A stretch of DNA of 64,000 nt from Rugosibacter aromaticivorans (GTDB lineage Bacteria; Pseudomonadota; Gammaproteobacteria; Burkholderiales; Rhodocyclaceae). This document shows, in pieces, positions 15,726 through 24,954 of the stretch. The position numbers and the translations under genes are program-made. The DNA lies in the NCBI RefSeq assembly GCF_000934545.1, contig NZ_CP010554.1, positions 682,001 through 746,000 on the forward strand, read 5' to 3'. Position 1 is the first letter of the stretch; each line of letters begins with the position of its first letter. The notes beneath the pieces are model-generated. The model did no database searches. It saw nothing but the letters and a program-made list of their open reading frames with translations, and was not told the DNA's origin.

Positions 15726-16766
15726 TCATTGACTGACGGATGAGTCTTTCAGCGCCTCAGCCAAATCCATCACCGCAGCGGCGTAGAAGCTGCTGCGGTT
15801 GTAGCGGGTGATGACATAGAAGTTTTGGTAGCCCAGGCGGTATTCGGTGGGCGCGTCGGGGGTGATGAGGTCGATCAAGGCGGCGGGTTGGTCGCTGAGT
15901 CGACCATTTGTCGCCGTGTCACCAGCGCCGATTTTTTGAATCTGTACCTGCCGTGTAGCCAATTCGCTGGGGCGGCGCTGCGGCGCGATGCCTTCATCCA
16001 GCAGGGCCTGAAGACCATCGCCGCTAACCGTGACGCGCTCGGCGATGGGGCCGTCTTTTTCCCAGCCGTGCGCGGCCAGAAAGTTTGCTGCACTGCCGAT
16101 GGCATCCACAGGGCTGGCGGCGAGATCAATCTTGCCGTCGTTGTCGAAATCCAGCGCGTATTTTCGTCGTGAAGAGGGCATGAATTGCGGCAAGCCCAGC
16201 GCACCTGCGTAGGAGCCGGTGTAACTCAGTATCGGGCGATTTTCTTCCCTGGCCAGCAGGAGCAGTTCAATCAGCTCCTGGCGGAATAGTTTGGCGCGCG
16301 GCGGGTAGTCAAAGGCCAGCGTGGTGAGGGCGGAGAAAGTGGTGTAGTTGCCCGTGTGTTTGCCGTAAATCGTCTCGATGCCGATGATCGCCGCGATAAT
16401 TTCTTTCGGCACGCCAAAGCGCGTCTCTGCGGCAGCGAGTTCGTTGGCGTAGCGCTGCATGAAGGCTTTACCCGCCGCGATGCGCACTGGCTCGACGAAA
16501 CGGCTGCGATAAGTGCGCCAGGAACGTATCCCCGGATCGGCGGGTGGGCGGATGGCTTTTAACACTGAAGGAATGGGCTGGGTGACGCGAAACAGTGCAT
16601 CGAGTGTCATGCGGTCATAACTGTATTCGGTGGCCATCTCGTCGATGAATGCTTTGACATCCTCACGCTCGGCATAGCTGTTGGCTTGGTGATTGGTTTG
16701 ACTCTGCGCGGGTAACGCCAAGAACAGGCAGAGCAAGAAAAGGTATTTCACATATTTCAATTTCAT
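15726..16766 (-). CDS. mltB: Membrane-bound lytic murein transglycosylase B family
   Basis: 346 residues with a signal peptide (KYLFLLCLFLALPAQSQ). The SLT_2 domain is clear: GVPKEIIAAIIGIETIYGK with the catalytic Glu, YTGSYAGALGLPQFMPSS, then ALDFDNDGKIDLAASPVDAIGSAANFLAAHGW. It cleaves peptidoglycan glycan strands in the periplasm to 1,6-anhydro products. Cleavage at Ala gives no lipobox Cys that I can see, so it may be soluble. It overlaps the upstream transglutaminase gene by 4 bases. Residues 278-284 (KIGAGDT) are a copy of the dispersed 22-bp motif. Its 3' end is duplicated at 7065-7268. Confidence 0.9.
   Translation of the reverse strand: MKLKYVKYLFLLCLFLALPAQSQTNHQANSYAEREDVKAFIDEMATEYSYDRMTLDALFRVTQPIPSVLKAIRPPADPGIRSWRTYRSRFVEPVRIAAGKAFMQRYANELAAAETRFGVPKEIIAAIIGIETIYGKHTGNYTTFSALTTLAFDYPPRAKLFRQELIELLLLAREENRPILSYTGSYAGALGLPQFMPSSRRKYALDFDNDGKIDLAASPVDAIGSAANFLAAHGWEKDGPIAERVTVSGDGLQALLDEGIAPQRRPSELATRQVQIQKIGAGDTATNGRLSDQPAALIDLITPDAPTEYRLGYQNFYVITRYNRSSFYAAAVMDLAEALKDSSVSQ
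15914..15935 (-). repeat. Copy of dispersed 22-bp repeat in mltB
   Basis: 21 of 22 bases match, in sense orientation and read as K-I-G-A-G-D-T in frame 0. Confidence 0.85.
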
Positions 16767-18721
16767 AGTGACAAGTCGCGGATATATTGATTGAGTTCGA
16801 CCAAGCCCGCGCTGGGCGGGTGGGCAGCATAGCGCAGGCGGGCGTAACTGCGGGCGATGGCGTGAATTTTTGTCGCATGCAGAGGGAGTTGGCTAGCCGC
16901 GCGTGCAGCCAGGGTGTCCGGCCCTTCCCACGGCTGCCAGACAATGCCGCGCTTGGCGAGTTTGGCGGTAAAGCGCCGCCAGGCACGGCGGACGGGATCG
17001 ATACGCTCGCGCTGGCGCAGCACCCAGCCGGTGAGCAGCAGCAAGGTCGTGCCGCAGAGCACAGCCAAGAGGGCTGTCATGTTGCGCCAATCGGCATCCA
17101 GCCCGAGGCGAGTTAATAAATCGCGCTGGCGTTGCGGGTCATACCCCAGCACCCATTGGTTCCAGCCGTTGGTGACGGCGTCGATCTGGTAACGAATGGC
17201 CTTGAGCCAGGCCATTTCATTGCGCGCTAAAAAAGGCAGTGTTTCATCTGCCGGGATGGCGGTGGCCAGGCTGCTGTCAATGCGCCGTGGTGCGGCAATG
17301 GCGGTCGGGTCTACGCGCACCCAGCCTTGTTTGGCAAGCCATACTTCCGTCCAGGCGTGGGCGTCATATTGGCGCACGACCAGAAACCCGTCGACGGGGT
17401 TGATCTCACCGCCTTGATACCCGGCCACGACGCGCGCGGGGACACCGGCGGCACGCAGGGCAAAGGCAAAGGCGGAGGCAAAGTGCTCGCAAAAGCCGCG
17501 TTTGTTGTCAAACAAAAATTCATCGACACTATCGCTGCCGGTAAGGGGCGGGTTGAGGGTGTAGCGCAACAGCTGGCGACTAAAAAAATCTTCGGCTGCT
17601 TGCACAATGGCGGCGTCATTGTCGCCATGACGTTGCCTCCAGCTGATCGCTATGGCTCGGGTGCGCGGGTTGCTGTTTTTGGGCAAGGCCAGAGATTCCT
17701 GCAAAACCTCTGGCGGGTCAGTCAGGCCTTTTCGGATATCCGGCACGGCGCGCTGCGTGTAGCGCATGCGGCTGCGCACAGGTTGCCGGGATAACAATTG
17801 ATAGTCGCGGGTAAGGCCGCTTTCCGTGGGCAGCGTGGTGGGGAATTCCAGTGCGAAGAGCCAGCGTTTGCCGTGCGGCTCGAGGGTGAGTTCATAGTCG
17901 ATCGGCTTGCTACGCCTGCTTTCTTCAGCATACGGCGGGGTAGTGTAGGCCTCACGGGTTTGTGATACGCGCCAGGTGCGTCCATCAAAATCAGGCATTA
18001 CCAGGCCGCGCCAATACAGGCTGGATTGCGCGGGCGCTGCGCCAGTAAACGCGACGCGAAAGGCAATGGCGTCTGACTGTGAAAGCTGTGCAATGGTGCC
18101 CGGCGCCATGGCATCGGTGAGCCCGGAAAGCGCTGTGCGGCGGTCTTCTGGCAGGCCCCACAACGGGCCGTTCACCCGCGGGAAAAGGATAAACAGCAAC
18201 AGCATGAAGGGCAGCGCTTGCAACAGCAGGCGACCCGCGTGCTCAAATTGTTGCTTGATGGTTGGCCGATCATTATTGGCGGCGAGCAAGGCGGCGGTGG
18301 TAATGACAACCGCAAGACATGTCATGAGCGCTGTGAGCAGCGTTTGGGTAAATAAAAACTGCCCGAGGATGAGAAAGTAGCACAGCAACACGGTCACTAC
18401 CGCATCGCGTGGCGCGCGCAGTTCCATGAGCTTGAGCGAGAGAAAAATCAGCAGCAGCGCAATGCCCGGTGTGCGGCCAAACAGGCTGCGGTACTCAAAA
18501 AAGACGCCGAGTGAACCAGCGACGACCAATGACACGAGCAGCCAGCGTGGCGGCAAGCGCCCACCGCGCTGAATGAGCCACGCACGCCAGACAAAGGCCA
18601 CGCCAACACATAGCGTCAGCCACACCGGCATATGCGTGGCCAAGGGAGCAAACGCGGTGACAGCAGCAAGCAGAAGCCACTGGCTTTGGCGGCGGCTTAC
18701 CGGGCGATCAAGGCGTGCCAT
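16763..18721 (-). CDS. TgpA-like transmembrane transglutaminase (DUF3488 + transglutaminase core)
   Basis: About 652 residues from the ATG at 18721, which overlaps the DUF58 stop by 14 bases; longer readings upstream lack coding character. Five to six membrane spans occupy roughly the first 190 residues. A periplasmic transglutaminase-like domain follows with GFCEHFASAFAFALRAAGVP (Cys), YDAHAWTEVW (His) and VRVDPT (Asp). A last span lies near LLAVLCGTTLLLLTGWVL. TgpA-type proteins are inner-membrane proteins linked to envelope integrity. The gene belongs to a moxR-DUF58-tgpA-mltB operon, pointing to a cell-wall related task. Confidence 0.88.
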   Translation of the reverse strand: MARLDRPVSRRQSQWLLLAAVTAFAPLATHMPVWLTLCVGVAFVWRAWLIQRGGRLPPRWLLVSLVVAGSLGVFFEYRSLFGRTPGIALLLIFLSLKLMELRAPRDAVVTVLLCYFLILGQFLFTQTLLTALMTCLAVVITTAALLAANNDRPTIKQQFEHAGRLLLQALPFMLLLFILFPRVNGPLWGLPEDRRTALSGLTDAMAPGTIAQLSQSDAIAFRVAFTGAAPAQSSLYWRGLVMPDFDGRTWRVSQTREAYTTPPYAEESRRSKPIDYELTLEPHGKRWLFALEFPTTLPTESGLTRDYQLLSRQPVRSRMRYTQRAVPDIRKGLTDPPEVLQESLALPKNSNPRTRAIAISWRQRHGDNDAAIVQAAEDFFSRQLLRYTLNPPLTGSDSVDEFLFDNKRGFCEHFASAFAFALRAAGVPARVVAGYQGGEINPVDGFLVVRQYDAHAWTEVWLAKQGWVRVDPTAIAAPRRIDSSLATAIPADETLPFLARNEMAWLKAIRYQIDAVTNGWNQWVLGYDPQRQRDLLTRLGLDADWRNMTALLAVLCGTTLLLLTGWVLRQRERIDPVRRAWRRFTAKLAKRGIVWQPWEGPDTLAARAASQLPLHATKIHAIARSYARLRYAAHPPSAGLVELNQYIRDLSL

Positions 18722-19709
18722 GAGCACGTGATGCGGCGGGTAATGCGTATAGCGCCAGCGCTTGTAATCCGGCGGCACGGTGTGCGGCACCTTGCGCGGG
18801 GGCGAGACGCACGGATGGCAGACGCAAGCCCCAGTGCATGCCAGCGGTATCGGCATCCAGCAACCAGCGGGTAAGGCACGCGATGCGCTGCTCGGTGGTG
18901 AGTGCGCTGGGTGCGGCATCCCAATCTAGCCAGAGCTCTTGCGCCGACTGGCCGCTAAAGAGTTTGGTTTGCAGTTTTCCGTCGTCTTGCCGTGCAGCGG
19001 CTTTCCACGCGACGTGACGCGGCGGGTCGGCCGGTTGGTGATGGCGCAGGCCGGCAAAATCATCCGCACCTTGACCGACATTGCTTGCGCCCTGGAATGC
19101 TTCGCTGTTCCAAGGCAGCGGTGGTGCGTTGCGTGCGGGTGCGGGGTAAACCAGGCAGCGCATATCCGGCGCGATATAGCTCCACGCACGTATCAGGCCC
19201 AGCGGCCAGGTGGTTTCGACGGTTACTCGCGGCAGGGCCAACCAGCCACGCTGGGTGGCTGGCAGCGTGAGCGTGGCGGTGTTGGTAGTGTGCGCGGGAA
19301 GATCAATCTCGACAGGTGGTTCACCCGAGAATGACAACTGCATGTTGATGCGCGCGTCCCGCCGGGTATTTTCCAGTAAAAGATCAAAGCTGGCCAGATC
19401 ACCCGCAAAGACCGGCGGGCAGCGCCCTGGCCGCAGGGTGAGCTGCACGAGATTGCGAAAGGTATGCAGGATCGTCACAATGCCCAGCCCGGCCAGCCAG
19501 AAAACTAGCGCATGGCCCAGGCTCAGGTTGTAATTCACCGCACCCAGAAAAATAGTGATGAGCGCAACGGCAAAGGCCAGTCCAACGCGTGTGGGCAGCA
19601 CATACACACGCCGCTGAACCAGCGTGATGGGTGTTGGCTCGGGCGTAGGCACGCGCAGTGCCCAGCGCACAAAGCGCTCGTGTAGAAAGTGGCGCAGCCG
19701 AGGCAGCAT
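18708..19709 (-). CDS. DUF58 domain-containing protein
   Basis: 333 residues. Two N-terminal membrane spans lie around GLAFAVALITIFLGAVNYNL and GHALVFWLAGLGIVTIL. The DUF58 signature follows: RPGRCPPVFAGDLASF, then DDFAGLRHHQPADPPRHVAWKAAAR, close to the usual FxxLRxYxxGDxxRxIdWkasAR. DUF58 proteins are vWA-like partners of MoxR ATPases. The gene sits 11 bases after moxR and overlaps the transglutaminase gene, so the three are probably co-expressed. A role in assembling or activating the neighbouring membrane transglutaminase is inferred from the conserved gene order. Confidence 0.88.
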   Translation of the reverse strand: MLPRLRHFLHERFVRWALRVPTPEPTPITLVQRRVYVLPTRVGLAFAVALITIFLGAVNYNLSLGHALVFWLAGLGIVTILHTFRNLVQLTLRPGRCPPVFAGDLASFDLLLENTRRDARINMQLSFSGEPPVEIDLPAHTTNTATLTLPATQRGWLALPRVTVETTWPLGLIRAWSYIAPDMRCLVYPAPARNAPPLPWNSEAFQGASNVGQGADDFAGLRHHQPADPPRHVAWKAAARQDDGKLQTKLFSGQSAQELWLDWDAAPSALTTEQRIACLTRWLLDADTAGMHWGLRLPSVRLAPAQGAAHRAAGLQALALYALPAASRAHGTP

Positions 19710-19720
19710 GATTGGCTGTA

Positions 19721-20674
19721 TCAGGGCAGGGGCACGGCCTCGATGAGCCGGTTCGCCGTGTCACCAGCGCCAGCGCTATGCGTCCCTGCGGGAACTTTTC
19801 GCGTGTCATCGTGCAAGCGAAGTCGATGCGCCACGACGCCAGGGAGCACCGCTTGCACGTCTTCCGGCAGCACGTGGTCGCGGCCATCCAGCAGCGCCCA
19901 GGCACGGGCAACGGCGAGTAGCGCGAGGCCTGCGCGCGGGGATAAACCCGCTACCCATAACGGCGAGCTGCGCGTGAAGGTGGCCAGCGCCTGAATGTAG
20001 TCAATCAGCGCAGGCGAGGCGTACACGCTGCGCGTTTGTTGCTGTAATTCGAGCAATTGGGGCGGCAAAAGGCGCGGGGTGAGTTCGGCTACCATCTGGC
20101 GGCGGTCCGCTCCCGCCAGGAGTTCACGCTCAGCGGCGGCATCGGGATAACCCAGTTCAATCTTGAGCAGGAAACGATCGAGTTGTGACTCAGGCAGGGG
20201 AAAGGTGCCGATTTGAAACGCCGGGTTTTGTGTGGCAATGACAAAAAAAGGCGCAGGCAACGCGCGCGTTGCCCCTTCGATGGTGACTTGCCGTTCTTCC
20301 ATGGCTTCGAGCAGTGCGCTTTGTGCTTTGGGCGTGGCACGGTTGAGCTCATCGGCCAGCACCATCTGCGTGAAAATCGGCCCGGGGTGAAAATGAAATG
20401 CCCCACTGGCCCGATCAAACACCGAGACGCCAATAATGTCGGCGGGCAGCATGTCACTGGTGAACTGGATGCGTTGCAGATCGAGCCCCAACACTCGCGC
20501 CAGCACATGCGCCAGCGTTGTTTTACCCACTCCGGGCAAGTCTTCAATCAGCAAGTGACCGCCAGCGAGCAAACAGGCCAACGCCATGCGGACGGGTTCT
20601 TTTTTACCAAGAATAATGCGGTTAATGTCAGCCAGTAGCTGGGTTAAAAGCAAATGACGTTCGCTGGGTTGCAT
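19721..20674 (-). CDS. MoxR family AAA+ ATPase
   Basis: 317 residues. Walker A GVGKTT lies in LLIEDLPGVGKTTLAHVLA, Walker B in VLADELNRATPKAQSALLEAMEE, and sensor 1 in FFVIATQNP. The C-terminal helical lid includes GLSPRAGLALLAVARAWALL and RDHVLPEDVQAVLPGVVAHR. MoxR ATPases act as chaperones for partner proteins, usually the DUF58/vWA protein encoded next door. Residues about 300-306 (SAGAGDT) near the C-terminus match the dispersed 22-bp motif, so the tail of the protein may have been altered by it. It is the first gene of the operon. Confidence 0.92.
   Translation of the reverse strand: MQPSERHLLLTQLLADINRIILGKKEPVRMALACLLAGGHLLIEDLPGVGKTTLAHVLARVLGLDLQRIQFTSDMLPADIIGVSVFDRASGAFHFHPGPIFTQMVLADELNRATPKAQSALLEAMEERQVTIEGATRALPAPFFVIATQNPAFQIGTFPLPESQLDRFLLKIELGYPDAAAERELLAGADRRQMVAELTPRLLPPQLLELQQQTRSVYASPALIDYIQALATFTRSSPLWVAGLSPRAGLALLAVARAWALLDGRDHVLPEDVQAVLPGVVAHRLRLHDDTRKVPAGTHSAGAGDTANRLIEAVPLP
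19756..19777 (-). repeat. Copy of dispersed 22-bp repeat in moxR
   Basis: The last 16 bases (GGCGCTGGTGACACGG) are perfect and the first six vary; 18 of 22 in total. Frame 0, near the 3' end of the gene. Confidence 0.65.
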
Positions 20675-20772
20675 GAGGTGCGGGAGGGAATGAGTGGGAT
20701 AAGGCGTGGGATAGGCAATAATAACGGGAACTTATTGTTTCGATTGTAAGTCATCAGGCCACCTATCTTTTT

Positions 20773-21696
20773 ATGACGACCGCTTTCATTTCCCACCGCG
20801 ATTGTAAGCTGCATGACATGGGTGCACAGCACCCCGAATGTCCGGCGCGGCTTGATGCCATTCGTGATCAGCTGACTGCCACCGGGCTGGATGGGTGCTT
20901 GGCGTTTCACGATGCGCCACTGGCCAGCATGACTCAATTGCAACGCGTGCATCCGGCGGATTACATTGAGTACGTGCAGGCAAACAGCCCGGTGCAGGGC
21001 ATTGTGCATCTCGACCCGGATACTGCGATGTCGCCCGGCACGTGGCATGCTGCGCTGCGCGCCGCGGGCGCGGGGTGTGATGCGACGGATCGCATCATGC
21101 GCGGGGAAGTGGACAACGCATTTTGTGCCGTGCGCCCCCCGGGACATCATGCTGGCCCGCGTCAGGCGATGGGCTTTTGTTTTTTTAACAACATTGCTGT
21201 CGCCGCGCGTCATGCCCTCGCCGTTTGGCCGCTATCGCGGGTGGCGATCGTCGATTTTGACGTGCATCATGGCAATGGCACCGAAGCGGTTTTCTCGAAT
21301 GATGAAAACGTGTTGATGGCGGGCACGTTTCAGCATCCGTTTTATCCCTACAGCGGCACAGAGCATCCAGCCACCAACATGTGCAACGTGCCCTTGGCTG
21401 CCGGCACGCGGGGGGAAGGCTTCCGTCAGGCAGTTACTGATATCTGGTTACCCCGACTGCATGATTTTCAGCCGGAAATGATTTTCATCTCGGCAGGCTT
21501 TGATGCGCATCGTGAGGACGACATGGCCTCGCTGGGCTTGGTTGAGGACGACTACGCGTGGGTTACGACGCAGATCAAACACGTGGCGGCGAAAACAGCC
21601 CACGGGCGGATTGTGTCGATGCTGGAAGGTGGCTACGCGCTCTCAGCTTTGGGGCGCAGTGTGGCAGCCCATCTTCGCGTGCTGGCCGATGTGTAA
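20773..21696 (+). CDS. Histone deacetylase family protein (acetylpolyamine/acetoin type)
   Basis: 307 residues with the zinc-dependent deacetylase fold. RPPGHHAG holds the catalytic His pair, [10 protein letters not shown] supplies an Asp and a His metal ligand, and [11 protein letters not shown] the second Asp; the LEGGYAL loop is near the end. Bacterial members deacetylate small amines or proteins; the exact substrate is not visible. It is divergent from moxR with about 98 bases between them, which must contain both promoters, and is followed by dapA about 104 bases later. Confidence 0.9.
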   Translation: MTTAFISHRDCKLHDMGAQHPECPARLDAIRDQLTATGLDGCLAFHDAPLASMTQLQRVHPADYIEYVQANSPVQGIVHLDPDTAMSPGTWHAALRAAGAGCDATDRIMRGEVDNAFCAVRPPGHHAGPRQAMGFCFFNNIAVAARHALAVWPLSRVAIVDFDVHHGNGTEAVFSNDENVLMAGTFQHPFYPYSGTEHPATNMCNVPLAAGTRGEGFRQAVTDIWLPRLHDFQPEMIFISAGFDAHREDDMASLGLVEDDYAWVTTQIKHVAAKTAHGRIVSMLEGGYALSALGRSVAAHLRVLADV

Positions 21697-21800
21697 ATCG
21701 AAGTGTAAATGGATGTTTCAATGGAGATGAATGGCCATAGTCAAGCGTGGCCATCGGTTAGAATCGGCTTTTTGGTGCATTGCTTACATTGCTTATTTTT

Positions 21801-22698
21801 ATGAAGACAACACAAGCTGCTATTCAAGGGTCAATTCCCGCCATCATTACCCCCATGCAAGCGGATGGTTCGCTGGATGTGCCTGCCCTGCGGCGGTTGC
21901 TCGACTGGCATATCGCTGAAGGTTCTGACGGCATTGTGGTGGTGGGCACGACGGGCGAATCGCCGACGGTTGATTTTGCCGAACATTGCCTGTTGATTGA
22001 AACCACGGTGCAGCATGTGGCCGGGCGGATTCCGGTCATTGCGGGAACCGGCGCGAACGCTACCCGCGAAGCGATTGAGCTGGCACAGTTTGCACGGCAA
22101 GCCGGTGCAGATGCCCATCTTTCTGTGGTGCCTTATTACAACAAGCCAACGCAGGAAGGTCTGTTTCAGCATTTCAAGGCGATTGCCGAGGCGGTGGCGT
22201 TGCCCATGATTGTTTATAACGTGCCTGGCCGCACCGTGGCAGATTTGTCGAACGAAACGGCGCTTCGCTTAGCGCAGGTGCCAGGCATTGTCGGTATTAA
22301 GGATGCGACGGGGGATATCGAGCGCGGGTCGGATTTGTTGCGCCGCGTGCCCCAGGGTTTCGCTGTTTATAGCGGTGATGATGCGACAGCGTTAGCGTTG
22401 ATGCTGCTGGGGGGGGGCGGGTACCATTTCTGTGACCGCCAACGTTGCTCCACGGTTAATGCACGCCATGTGCCGAGCAGCACAGGCGGGCGATTTGTCT
22501 ACAGCGCGCGCGTTAAATTTTCAGTTGCTGGATTTGCATCGTGATCTGTTTATTGAGCCCAGCCCATCGCCGACCAAGTGGGCGCTACAGCAAATGGGTT
22601 TGATCGATGGCGCCTTGCGGTTGCCCCTTCTGCCGCTCACTGCAGCATCTTGTGAGCGTGTGCGTGCTGCCTTGCGTGCAGCGGATATCGTCATTTAA
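21801..22698 (+). pseudogene. dapA: 4-hydroxy-tetrahydrodipicolinate synthase, split by a frameshift
   Basis: The first part (from ATG 21801) reads [19 protein letters not shown] and continues with [16 protein letters not shown] (active Tyr) and GIKDAT (Schiff-base Lys), all normal for DapA, the first committed enzyme of lysine/diaminopimelate synthesis. At 22409-22417 there is a run of nine G. After it the original frame becomes nonsense and stops at 22544. The +1 frame carries the expected end ([13 protein letters not shown], then LFIEPSPSPTKWALQQMG) to 22698. Eight G would restore a full protein of about 298 residues. It may be a sequencing error, a real mutation or phase variation. bamC follows after 17 bases, the usual order. 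Confidence 0.88.
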
Positions 22699-22715
22699 TC
22701 TGGATTTAACTACTC

Positions 22716-23858
22716 ATGAAACGTCTCTCACTCTTGTTGCTGCTGGTTAGTGTGATGGCTGGCTGTAGCGGCCCGCTGATCGAAACCAAAAAGATCGAAT
22801 ACAAATCTGCTGGCAAGGCAAAATTGCCTTCGCTGGAGATTCCTCCCGATCTGACGCAGCCTAGCCGTGATGAGCGCTATGTGGTGCCTGATGTGGCCGG
22901 TAGCAAAGGCCCCGCGACCTATTCAGCGTATGCCAATGAACGTGGCGAGACGCGTGCCGAGCCTTCTACTGACGTGTTGCCGCAGGTGGACAAGATGCGT
23001 ATCGAGCGGGCGGGTACTCAACGTTGGCTGGTGGTCTCCGGTAGCCCGGAAAAACTCTGGCCTGTTGTGAAGGAGTTCTGGCAGGAGATGGGCTTGCTCA
23101 TCAATGTTGAATTGCCCGAGGCGGGTATTATGGAGACAGACTGGGCTGAGAACCGGGCCAAGTTGCCACAGGATTTTATTCGTAGCACGCTGGGCAAAGT
23201 GTTCGATGACGTTTATTCAACCGCTGAACGCGATAAGTTTCGTACCCGTCTGGAAAAAGGTACTGAACCGGATACCACCGAGATTTATATCAGTCATCGC
23301 GGTATGGCTGAAGTTTATGTTTCCGAGGGAAAGACGGAAACCCGTTGGCAGCCTCGCCCTGCAGACCCTGAGCTGGAAGCTGAAATGTTGCGCCGACTGA
23401 TGGTACGTTTGGGCGCGCAAGAAGCGCGTGCCAAGACACTTATTTCTGCTGAGCAAGCACCCGAGCGCGCCAAGCTTTCGCGTGCTGCCGATGGTAGCGG
23501 GGCCCTGGTGCTCGAAGAGCCGTTTGATCGCGCCTGGCGGCGAGTAGGGCTAGCGCTGGACCGTATCGGTTTTACCGTAGAAGATCGCGATCGTTCGCAA
23601 GGGCTCTACTATGTTCGTTATGTCGATCCGGAAGCTGATAACAAGAAAAAGGAAGACCCGGGCTTTTTTTCCAAGATGATGTTCTGGAAAGGGCGTGAGG
23701 CGGATAAGGATAAACCGGTTCAGGCTGCGCAATATCGTATTCAAGTCAAAAAAGAAGGTGACACCAACATTGTTCATGTGCTGACTCGTGAAGGTGGTGT
23801 GGATAATTCGGCCATATCGAAACGGATTATTGGTTTGTTACACGAGCAATTGAAATAA
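22716..23858 (+). CDS. bamC: Outer-membrane assembly lipoprotein BamC (NlpB)
   Basis: 380 residues. A lipoprotein signal with VMAGC (lipidated Cys17) is followed by the extended lasso-like N-terminus (LPSLEIPPDLTQP) and two helix-grip domains, the first around QRWLVVSGSPEKLWPVVKEFW, the second around FDRAWRRVGLALDRIGFTVEDRD. BamC belongs to the BAM complex that inserts beta-barrel proteins in the outer membrane. It lies 17 bases after dapA, as in many proteobacteria, and its transcript probably ends at the hairpin at 24013. Confidence 0.92.
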   Translation: MKRLSLLLLLVSVMAGCSGPLIETKKIEYKSAGKAKLPSLEIPPDLTQPSRDERYVVPDVAGSKGPATYSAYANERGETRAEPSTDVLPQVDKMRIERAGTQRWLVVSGSPEKLWPVVKEFWQEMGLLINVELPEAGIMETDWAENRAKLPQDFIRSTLGKVFDDVYSTAERDKFRTRLEKGTEPDTTEIYISHRGMAEVYVSEGKTETRWQPRPADPELEAEMLRRLMVRLGAQEARAKTLISAEQAPERAKLSRAADGSGALVLEEPFDRAWRRVGLALDRIGFTVEDRDRSQGLYYVRYVDPEADNKKKEDPGFFSKMMFWKGREADKDKPVQAAQYRIQVKKEGDTNIVHVLTREGGVDNSAISKRIIGLLHEQLK

Positions 23859-24012
23859 AGCGTAGCGATAACGTCGCCCCCCGCTTCAATAGTAAGGATA
23901 AGGCGATTTTCGTCCGCCAGTGCTTTTTTCTTTCTTGAATGGCGTTCAGAATGGCGTTCATTCAATTTGAGTCTTTATTTTTATTTATTGTCATTCTTTG
24001 TCGTGAGCCAAT

Positions 24013-24042
24013 AAAAAAGCCAGCCCGAAGGCTGGCTTTTTT
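24013..24042. terminator. Bidirectional terminator between bamC and lipoprotein gene
   Basis: A-run, then GCCAGCC-CGAA-GGCTGGC, then T-run: a perfect stem with tails on both sides, serving two convergent genes. The 150 bases between the bamC stop and this site hold nothing else I recognise. Confidence 0.9.
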
Positions 24043-24060
24043 ATTGGTGAAGAAGAAAAA

Positions 24061-24309
24061 TTACTTCTTCGCAGCGTCAGCGGCAGCAGCAGGAGCGGCG
24101 GCGGCAGCAGCGGCGGGAGCAGCAGCGTCAGCAGCAGCAGGAGCGGCGGCAGCAGCGGCAGCGGGAGCAGCAGCTTCAGCAGCAGCAGGAGCGGCGGCGG
24201 CAGCGGCAGCGGGAGCTTCAGCAGCAGGAGCAGGAGCAGCTTCTTCTTTTTTAGCGCAACCAGAGATGGCAAGAGCCAGCAAGGCAGCAATCAATAGGGA
24301 TTGTTTCAT
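24061..24309 (-). CDS. Small alanine-rich lipoprotein with internal repeats
   Basis: 82 residues. The signal peptide ends in LAISGC (lipidated Cys18), followed by AKKEE and then an almost pure Ala/Pro tail. About three units of 16 residues occur (AAAPAAAAAAAPAAA followed by E or D), encoded by GCAGCAGCAGGAGCGGCGG-type DNA repeats. Such tails are flexible and could span the periplasm or associate with the wall. Function unknown. Repeat number is likely to vary between strains and to be hard to assemble. It has its own promoter region and ends at the shared terminator. Confidence 0.8.
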   Translation of the reverse strand: MKQSLLIAALLALAISGCAKKEEAAPAPAAEAPAAAAAAAPAAAEAAAPAAAAAAAPAAADAAAPAAAAAAAPAAAADAAKK

Positions 24310-24450
24310 ATGTTTATTTCCTTAACGTTAGGGATTAATAGGCCAATTGGTTTCGACCGAGGCGAATAAATACATAATTCAACTCAATCGGATGCGGATT
24401 CTAACATGATGTTTTTTATTTGTGACAATGGTTCTGTTCCTGGGTTTCAA

Positions 24451-24954
24451 CTACAAACCGGTTGTTTTTATTCTCAGGCAGGGATGGGATAGCTGCCAGA
24501 GTTCTTCAAACCGCTGTTGCCATGGTTGGATGGCGGTTGGGTCTTCACGTATCAAAGCGCATCGAACGTGGTCAATATGGAATCGGCGCACGCCATGGCA
24601 GCCGTCAGCTAACAGATGCGTATCGGCAAGCTGGCGCAGATTGTCGGGGCTTTGGCGCACATCAACTGCATGCGCATAGCGGGTGAAGAGGTTCATCAGT
24701 CGTGGCATATGGCTATCCAGCAAATGGGTTTGGTGGATCACGATGCGTAATTTTTTCGTGCGCTCACTCGGGTGCTGAGCGTGCAGAAAGTTGCCTAGTT
24801 TGGCTAAGCGCTGAGGTTCTTCCAAACGGAGTGTAGCCAGGTCGCGATCAAAGATGGCAATGGTGCTCGCGGCGCTATCGAGCACTGTGTCTATCGCAGC
24901 GCGGTATTCGCTTTCGCCCGTTAGTAGGGCGTATTGGCTAGAGGGTGCTGTCAT
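24451..24954 (-). CDS. DUF7931-like protein next to cupin hydroxylase
   Basis: About 167 residues from the ATG at 24954, which overlaps the stop of the cupin gene (ATGA). The N-terminal half (TIAIFDRDLATLRLEEPQR) and the later FHIDHVRCAL segment recall small phospholipase-D-like folds but lack a complete HKD motif. It is soluble with no signal peptide. The coupling to the ribosomal-oxygenase-like gene suggests a shared process. Function is unknown; the family name is from memory of similar gene pairs in betaproteobacteria. Confidence 0.7.
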   Translation of the reverse strand: MTAPSSQYALLTGESEYRAAIDTVLDSAASTIAIFDRDLATLRLEEPQRLAKLGNFLHAQHPSERTKKLRIVIHQTHLLDSHMPRLMNLFTRYAHAVDVRQSPDNLRQLADTHLLADGCHGVRRFHIDHVRCALIREDPTAIQPWQQRFEELWQLSHPCLRIKTTGL

